Shown here: positions 56,938 to 64,000 of the stretch, piece by piece
How positions within the stretch are numbered: the first letter of the stretch is position 1
Layout: every line of letters begins with the position of its first letter
DNA from: Eremomyces bilateralis CBS 781.70
Lineage: Eukaryota; Ascomycota; Dothideomycetes; Eremomycetales; Eremomycetaceae
Reading direction: 5' to 3'
DNA length: 64,000 bases
Assembly (NCBI RefSeq): GCF_010015585.1
Contig: NW_022985091.1
Location: forward strand, 76,138-140,137
Notes under the pieces: generated by a model
Told to the model about the DNA's origin: nothing
What the model saw: only the letters and a program-made list of their open reading frames with translations
Database searches by the model: none
Position numbers and translations under genes: made by a program

Positions 56938-59625
56938 CTATCCTCGTATCTTACTCCCTTCTCCGGTAGCCACCGCGACCAGAGCCTGCAATCCACGAAG
57001 GTCCGGTCGAGGCGGGCTACTGGACATCTCGGGTTTAATCCCAAGTCCCTGAGGCCCCGTTTCAAGCAAGCCGTTCGAATGCGCCGGGTTCCAATCGCCC
57101 ATCCCGGTAGACGGGGTTGGAATCGACCCATTGTCAGAGGATGACGACTCCGTTCCGGGAGACGTGCGATAATGTTGCTGAGCGGTTAAATGCTGCTGGT
57201 TGCTGAATGGAAGACTCCGCGGCAGTGTCAGCGGCGCTGCCTGACCTGAGTCAGGCAGGGGATTCGATTGCGGCGGCGGCTGATGTGGCAGCTGCTGCTG
57301 ATGTGGCGGCTGCCGAGGTGGTGGAGGGGGAGGAGGTGGTGGTTCTCGGCCATAAGGGTTTGGTCCATGGGGTTGAGTATCAGCTGGAAATGGTGTTGGA
57401 CCCGGTGCGATTGATATATTTCTCTGTTCAGGTCCTTGGGATGGGGATGGATATGATGGATTCTGATGCATTTCCACCGGGCCTTGGTACCACCCCATCC
57501 TTTTGTTACGTTTACTGGTTGGAGTCGTGGGGCTCCCGGGTTGGTCATGACGTGGAGTCACTGGCGCCGGTGCCGGATAGGCCGGTCGTGGGTTCGGAGC
57601 AAAGCTAACCCTCGGCTGCCCTTCCGACCGTGTTCGATGATGTTCCACCGCCGATGTGAAGGAGAACCGTTTGGGCTCCATGGGAGGCGTGGCGCTGGTG
57701 AGGTCGAGCCGCCCGATGCCTTTCTGTAGCTGGTTGGACAAGTCCCAGCTGATTCGATGATTCTTATATTCCTCCGCTCGTTCCTGCGGCGTCGGGGACG
57801 CATTCTGACGGATTGGTCGTGGCGGTGGACTATCGATCTGCATGGGGCTGGGCTGTCGATAGGGCAACTGCTGAGACGATGTCGTGGGGGAACTTGCCTG
57901 GCGTCGTGGAGGAAAGGTGAAGTTTGGTTGTGGTGGCGCTTTGTCGAAGCTTTCAATCCCCGGGAGGCGAGTGATTTGCCGAGCTCCTTGCGGAAGCTGC
58001 ACGGCAGGCTGAAGAGGTGGAGGCGGTCCTCGTTGAAGCGGTTGCAATGGCTGGGGTTGGGGGAGAGGTGCTTGCTGCGCAGCGATAGTCTGTGTGGCGA
58101 ATAAGGGCCTCGGCTCATGGGGTGCTCCTGGATACATTTGCACGCCACTTGTTGCCGGCCTTGGGCCCAGACCAGTGTATGAGTTGGGATGCCACGTTCG
58201 TCTTCGGAGATCCGCCTCGACGTCCGACTCCTTTCTTCCGGGGCTAGAGAAAACCGAAGTGGTCGGACTGGCAAAGATCGAACCCTGTCCCGATGCACCC
58301 GACGAAGGAACGGGACTGATGAATGCGGGAGGATACGTCGAACTTCCTTGGAAAGGGTTCCCGGCAGAAGGCACGGACAATCGTCGACCGGGTGTCCTGG
58401 CTCCGTACGCACCGACTGATCTCGGAATCTGGGAACCAGGGGAATGTAAGCCGGAAGAGAAACGGGGCGAGTTGGCGCCAGTAGAAAACGTAGCAGACGT
58501 CGGCGTGCTGTAATCATTGGGGCTATGTCCCCCATAACCCGGGACATAGTTGGGTTTGGCGTTTGGCGGATAGTGTGGCATATTCTGCGGATTAAAGGTA
58601 TCAAGTGATAGACGGGCGCGACGTATTCCATGATTCGCCATCGCAAGAGGGGCCGGTCGTAATCTTGAGTCGTCTCTCCCACTAATGTTGATGCTCATGC
58701 TCGACGCAGTGGAGGCGATGCTCGACGTCGACAGGTTTCGGGAGTGGCCACGTGAATGCGTCCCTGAACCCATCGTGCTCGCTCTGCTTCTCCCCGCCGG
58801 GCCAGGACGGACACGGTCGGTGCGGATTTGACGCTGGAATCGAGTACCGGTCGCTGCTAATGAATCATCAGGGATAGCTTCATTTACATGAACTGTTTGT
58901 GCATGTTGACGTAGATTGTCGAGGCGCGAGAATCGGCGACTGCAGTGGCATTGGAAAGGTCGTTCGCCTGTATGCTTTCTGTCGAAAATCGTCAGCGTCT
59001 TGAATTGGACCACGGAACACATAAGACGAAGTGACTGGGCCGTGCTTAATCAACATCAAGAAACGTACCGGATATGTCTAGCGAGATGTTCGCTTCTGGT
59101 GAAGCTCAGTTGACACGGAGGGTATTCGGTGCAGAAAAAACGCTGTCCTTTCTTCTTCTTGTTCGGTCGGGCCGTATCACTGGTGACGCTTTTGTCGTCG
59201 TCGTCGTCCGAGAGTTCTTTCAAGTCCGGATCATCCCCGGTTTGCCCTTCCATATCGACATCTTGACTGCCACTGCGCGCTGTAACGGAAGTCCCTTCGG
59301 AATGATGAGACCGGTGAGAAGTAAGGGAGTTGCCCCGTGAAATAAGGGCAGGCTCTGGTCCGACGTAATCATATACGTTCCGTTTCAACTTCGAGGCTGG
59401 TGCTTCGCCGTATGGAGCTGCATCGGCGGTCAAGGGTCGTTGTGCGGCGTTGTTGTTGAACGTGTCTCTGGTCGGTGTTTTCGCGGTGTCGTCAGTTCGG
59501 GTCTCCGTGGTCGGTCCCTCTGACGAGGATTTCGGCGGTCGAGGAGTCGTGGGAGTATTCTCATCCTTCCTAGACAGCGAATCCGGAACCGTGAGGATGG
59601 TATTGACGGCTTGAAAGGAAGACAT
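56938..59625 (-). CDS. C2H2 zinc-finger transcription factor, Rgm1/Usv1-like
   Basis: Two exons, 59625-59069 and 58978-56938 (90-bp intron), 865 aa. The intron falls between the two fingers and is placed exactly: HLARHIR is restored to [15 protein letters not shown]. Finger 1 is [26 protein letters not shown] in two parts, C-x6-C spacing with H-x3-H. Finger 2, [21 protein letters not shown], has the tight C-x-C spacing typical of yeast Rgm1 and Usv1/Nsf1, regulators of carbon source and stress response. The first 180 residues are acidic/Ser-rich with a KKKKGQ basic step before the fingers. The long tail is Pro/Gln/Ser-rich, including a run of eight to ten prolines, as in activation domains. 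The frame extends 5' to 59700 without an ATG, so I start at 59625 ([12 protein letters not shown]). DNA targets are unknown. Confidence 0.87.
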
Positions 59626-62600
59626 GATGAATTCGGGAGAAGGCTGTGCCTTCCACGAAGGCGCGACAATAGGCTTTCCAACTCCTGTCGCTTTTCCCAA
59701 TCGTTATTGTTCTTTTGCGCAGGTCGAGGTATTGATCGCAAGGTTTGCGCCCGGTGGCAAGGTGGTGATGCTGTGGTTTCTAGTGCAGGTCTGTCTCAGC
59801 CCCACCGAGTCGGGATTCGAACGGCTTTGCGCAGGTGGCAAGGCGGGATCACAGCGGACGGCTGGGAGCACCGCACCAGAGAGAAAATGGGATCAACCTA
59901 AAACAAATCGGTGGAGCTATCGGCATGCGACCGAATATTGAGCAGAGAGCAGGTCAAGTGGTCCTGTCGTGGAGGTGAAACAGGGTCGAAGAGGGGAGAG
60001 AAGGCGGAGGGGAAGTCGGATGCGGGACAGTCCGCGCCAGGGCAGATCAGACGGGCTAAACTCTGAAGTGAGTCCAGGAGAACTGGGGTGATGTCGTGAC
60101 TTTGAGAAACTCTTCCGGCAAGTCGATGAGGCTCTGCAGAGCGAGTAGGAATGATGGTGAAGGGAAGGTCCAAGCACGGATGTCAATATTGAAAGGAAGC
60201 GATGAGGAATGAACAGACCCAAAGAGGAGGCGATTCAGCCAACCCGACGGAAAGTCTGAGCCTCTAGATCGTTTTCTTGTTGGAGAGTTGGTGTGGATGA
60301 CCTGGAGCCGATGAGGATGACAGATGCACGACTGGAAGCAAAGTCAGTCCTAAGTTACAGGGTCTTGGTGCAGGCGATAAGAGTCGATCCCCCGCCACTC
60401 TCGATCTCGCTCACTTTTCTCCCGCTGTGTTACTAGCGCGGCGACTCGGAAGGTACAAATTCGGATGGTTGGGAGACTGTATATCGCTGTAGGGTCAACC
60501 ACTTCGATGCGCGGAGCACCGTGTCGAGGGATCTGGGATGTGGATGATGCGATGCGACTGACAGAACTGCACAGGTGAAGCGGGACGCTGGGAGGGATGA
60601 CGGTGATGAAAGACCCTCCAAGCCCCCCAAAGGCACAACTATCGTATTGCGCGTCACCACAATGGCGCCAGAGGTGCTCCCATAGGCTGGTTTCGAAGGG
60701 CTGGTAGGACCGAAGGAGGGAATGGGGCGGCAACGATGCGAGGGGCAGCCCGGGTGCAGCGGTTTAGCGCAGTCAGAACGGCCCAGGATGTGGAGGATGT
60801 GCGCCTAAATTGAACTTAAAGTCCATGCCCCTCCACGAGCCGGCGGGGTGTTCGGAGTTAGGGTCGTCAATTCCGCCCTGGGTAGTATCGAGGATTTGTG
60901 ATATACCCAGGATATAGTATACGTGAGGCGGTTGTTCCGCACTACGACTCGGAGGTCGCGGTTTTGATGAATAGAGTGGTCAAGGGAAAGGTCAGAACTT
61001 TGACAGTCACGGTCCTGACTCTAGAGACCTATCGGGATTAACCGCCACCAGAGTCAAGGCGAGTCGAACCGGCAGCACTTGGGGCGTTGCTTTTTTGTAG
61101 CTACGGAGCGATGCAACAGAAGCGGGGTGTGGAGGAGAGAACAATACGAATAAGGGACGAAAACAAGCAAGGAAAAAGACACATAACAGAATATACGGAT
61201 AACTACCTTAAATACAAGGACTAAGAAAGTAAGTACCTTTCTACGGATACCAGCATTGATATTATTGTACAGTGGTTCTTGAACTTCGCGAACCATACCG
61301 CTACCCTGCTTCTCCCTGACAGGAAGCCGTCTCGTCTACTGTAGCAGAGTCTGGTACGGTATGCAATATATTGCGATCCTAGGATTGATACCTAGGTACC
61401 GTTCTGTACCGTATGTTTGACCTTGAAGGAGACATGCAAGGGAACCTTGAGCAATCCCGTTCCAGAGGATAGAGTCCGACTCTGAGACCATTCAAATCCT
61501 TGGGTCTGGCGCCGGTGTTGAGGTCAGTGAGGATGAATCTTCTCGGGTGGCTAGTCGAACTAATATCGGAGGATTTTTCGTCATGATTCCATGAAACATT
61601 TGCGCAGCATACGTCGCATAAGACGCAGGTACATACTAGGGTACAAAGATAGTACCTTGGGGACCGTACCGTACGGACGTGGACGAGTTGGAGAAGCCCG
61701 GAATGCCATGATCACCACGCCAAAGAACATCCATTGTCTCGTGCTAAGCCGCTGGATGCCGAAAACAGCTCAAGCATCTCGAAATGGTGCTATCGATGTT
61801 GGCCTACGGACAGAGCCAATAATCAAGGTGAGGGCACATCGCGACACAGCGTCGCACGCATATTGATGCGCTCCTGGTAGTCAATCATCGTCAATCGCCG
61901 ACCGGCATCCCGGCCAGACGGAGAAAGAGGGGCAGGACAGTTTCCGCAAGCCTGCAGTCGGCCAGCTGCTCTGCAAGGGCCAACCCCGCCCTTCACGAAC
62001 AAAGTGCACGACACACAGGGAGCGACTGACAGTCGCTAGAGTGGCATCCGCAGAGGATCCTGCAACCTGCACATCTTTGTCCAATGCCAATGGACCCTAG
62101 TTGCAGGTTGACGCATCTCTCCGCGTTGCTCCAATCCCCCAGCCACCGCTTAATTGGCTCCAACTCACGAGCATGCGGATTGGGGCCGGAGGGTGGAAGG
62201 GGCCCTGGAATCCTGGAGCGAAACAGGTACCAGGTACAGAGTACAACTGGTGGGAAATGCATGCATGAATCATCGCATGAATCATCAATCTGCTGTTGAA
62301 GCTGATGCGGCGACATCCGGTTTTCCAAGCCTCCTGACCATCTCGAGCTCTCGACCGTTCCGGTAAAAGGACATCTCCCAAGTTCGTGCATTGGTCGAAC
62401 AGCATCAGAGCAAAATGGGTTCCATGGATAAGATCCCGATTCCGAACCGTGGATATAAGATCAGGTGCGGAGTAACCGACTGCTTTGGTAGGAAGAATGA
62501 GCGCCCAGTATGGTTCGCGGTCCCTAGGACGCCCATGCTATCGCAAGGATTAAATTGTATACCGGTAGCGATATTCCTCAGATTCGAGGTGTGTTTTTAA

Positions 62601-63340
62601 GCCAAACCGCCAAATAAGATATCATGATACTTAACCCGAGCGGATAAGGTACGGTACGGCACCGAGCGGACTTTAGTTTAGTAGTCTTCATTCGCAGAAG
62701 TCAGTGCCACCCGTACTCGAAGCGGGAAACCAGGGCAGAGTCTCGGAAATGGCTGCAAGCCTCATATCAAACTTCAGGGCAGCTCGAGATTCGTCTGGCG
62801 GAAACCGGTCGGACAATATTGCAGTGCACCGGTTTAGGACATGGCTTCAAACAATGCAGCATGCGTAGTCGTACCACGTTAGTGAAACGTTTCTGCTCGG
62901 TTTCTCGAGGGTCAAGCGCTCGACGGATGGTGATTCGCGCTGAAATTGCACCAGAGGACGACATGAATGAATCTGCGACATGGCACGGAGAATGGCGCAT
63001 ACAATAACCAGCTGATACCTCTCATGGATTGAGTACTGCAGTAGTCATGTGCAACGAGACTGCAGTATATGCACGAGTAGCGAGTAGCGAGTAGCGCGTG
63101 CATGTGAAGATGATCGGCTACGACATCGGTGGGCCATTGCGAAGTTGTATTGAAGAATAGATATTGTTCATCCTGTTCAGGTTCAAGATAAGAATGACCC
63201 CATTCTAATACTCGTAACAGCCTTGATTCTGGAATGCGAAACCTCCACACATCAGACTACATAAATTCATACCAAAATGGAGTGCGAGATGACTCAACGA
63301 CCAACACTTTGTTAACGTAGGAGAGGCGTCATCAGATTCC
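59626..63340. other. 3.7-kb gene-free region upstream of the C2H2 gene
   Basis: No gene, tRNA or strong ORF recognised. Pyrimidine-rich on the minus strand near 59900-60300, consistent with a long leader or promoter of the C2H2 gene. From about 61230 to 62720 GTAC-containing words (GGTACGGTAC, CCGTACCGTACGG, AGGTACCAGGTAC) recur well above chance. A GAGTAGC x3 microsatellite is at 63075-63095. The last part is the 3' flank of the P450 gene. Confidence 0.45.
63075..63095 (+). repeat. GAGTAGC x3 microsatellite
   Basis: Three perfect tandem 7-mers downstream of the P450 gene. Probably neutral. Confidence 0.75.
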
Positions 63341-64000
63341 CTATTCCTTGTCCTGGAAGAACTCAACCATAACATCTTCTGCAGGCTGCAGCACAATATC
63401 CGCTCTCATCCTTGGCATAACCCCTCCCATACGGTCCTCAACTCGGGTATACGTCTGGAACACTCTCGTGAGGGTATAGCCCATCTCCGTCAAGGCGAAC
63501 TGCTGGCCGATACAGATTCTTGGCCCTCCGTTGAAGGGGATGTACGTCCAACTCTTGGGCGTCCAACCATCCCATCGCTCGGGGACGAACGAATTGACGG
63601 GAGGGAAGCCGGAAGATTCCGAAGGGTAGAGGTCAGGTCGTCGCTGCATCAAAAGGGTTGAGTAGCCGATCGGCGTATCTTTCAATATCCCAATCGGCTC
63701 ATTGCCGTCCGGTCCACCGCCTCGAGGAAGAGTCGTATCCTTCAGCGCCAATCGAACGTTGAAGGGAACCACCGGATACAAACGGAGGATCTCATTGATG
63801 ACATGCTATGATCCGGATTAGCTCCTCCAAACCCCAAGCCATCGAAATCCAAGGGCCAACTTACTTGCAGATAACGCATGCTTTTCAAATCCTCGTACGA
63901 AGGTTGACGAGTTGGTCCGACGACGGCCAAGATCTCTTCTCTCAGCTTCTTCACAACATTCGGTGCGTGGCTGAGTTCGTGGATGGTCCACATCAGAGTA
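63341..64000 (-). CDS. Cytochrome P450, CYP52-like, 5' part cut by window edge
   Basis: The last two exons are seen, >64000-63865 and 63805-63341, with a 59-bp intron (GTAAGT..CATAG). The reading frame enters from the edge as TLMWTIHELSHAPNVVKKLR, the end of helix I and helix J. The K-helix ExxR is in INEILRLYPVVPFNVR (phase 0 across the intron). TLPRGGGPDGNEPIG is a hallmark of fungal alkane/fatty-acid P450s of the CYP52 clan. The PERW motif follows, and the haem-binding loop is FNGGPRICIGQQFALTE with the axial Cys. CYP52 enzymes sit on the ER and hydroxylate alkanes and fatty acids at the terminal carbon, feeding products to peroxisomal beta-oxidation. Subfamily and substrate cannot be fixed from the C-terminal part alone. 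Confidence 0.9.

Noticed and set aside
59806-59850. B-box-like GGGATTCGAACGG
   Set aside because: The flanking bases do not form a T stem and no anticodon arm or acceptor stem can be drawn.
61055-61100. GAGTCGAACCGG resembling a tRNA T arm on the minus strand
   Set aside because: The stem bases do not pair and no cloverleaf fits.

Overview
The window is nuclear DNA from a filamentous ascomycete (Pezizomycotina). Most genes are split by short introns of about 45-170 bp with GT..AG ends and CTAAC/CTGAC-type branch points. The gene content is fungal: Atg17, Stb3, a Zn2Cys6 regulator, Tps1 and a CYP52-like P450. Intergenic DNA is a mix of very short gaps and several 3-4 kb gene-free stretches. 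The genus cannot be told from the sequence alone. No viral or retroelement remains, rRNA, confident tRNA or CRISPR array was seen.

Left part (1-25.8 kb), mostly housekeeping genes: a serine-rich conserved protein cut by the left edge (-), RIO1 kinase (+), Atg17 (-), an HxGH nucleotidylyltransferase-like protein (-), the Sin3-binding factor Stb3 (-), AP-1 beta-adaptin with seven exons (-), a small cysteine-rich protein (-), a lysine/acid-rich nuclear-type protein (-), trehalose-6-phosphate synthase Tps1 (+), the spindle-checkpoint coiled coil Mad1 (+) and a Bli-3-like flavin split-barrel protein (-). A 245-bp MITE-like element with 49-bp inverted ends (one mismatch) and a GATCC duplication lies upstream of tps1.

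Middle (25.8-41.4 kb): a 3.4-kb gene-poor stretch, then a mitochondria-targeted helical protein (-) and zeta-COP (+) sharing a 198-bp divergent promoter, a protein with four ubiquitin-interacting motifs between two GCxC..CxxC modules (-), the COPII cargo adaptor Sec24 (+), and the nucleolar MIF4G/MA3 protein Sgd1 (+).

The most system-like region is 41.4-50.9 kb. Four consecutive genes look like one fatty-acid activation and peroxisomal beta-oxidation unit: an ACSF3-type acyl-CoA synthetase (-), an acyl-CoA oxidase ending in the peroxisomal signal AKL (+), a Zn2Cys6 regulator (+), and an enoyl-CoA hydratase/isomerase ending in AKI (+). CCTCGG, the core motif of FarA/FarB-type fatty-acid regulators, occurs upstream of the oxidase and of the hydratase/isomerase. 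A CYP52-like P450 (-), of a family that oxidises alkane and fatty-acid ends, is cut by the right edge at 64 kb.

The rest (50.9-64 kb): a Ser/Thr-rich repeat protein (-), a kinesin-10-type motor with C-terminal helix-hairpin-helix motifs (-), and an Rgm1/Usv1-like C2H2 factor (-) with 3.7 kb of gene-free upstream DNA that is enriched in GTAC words.
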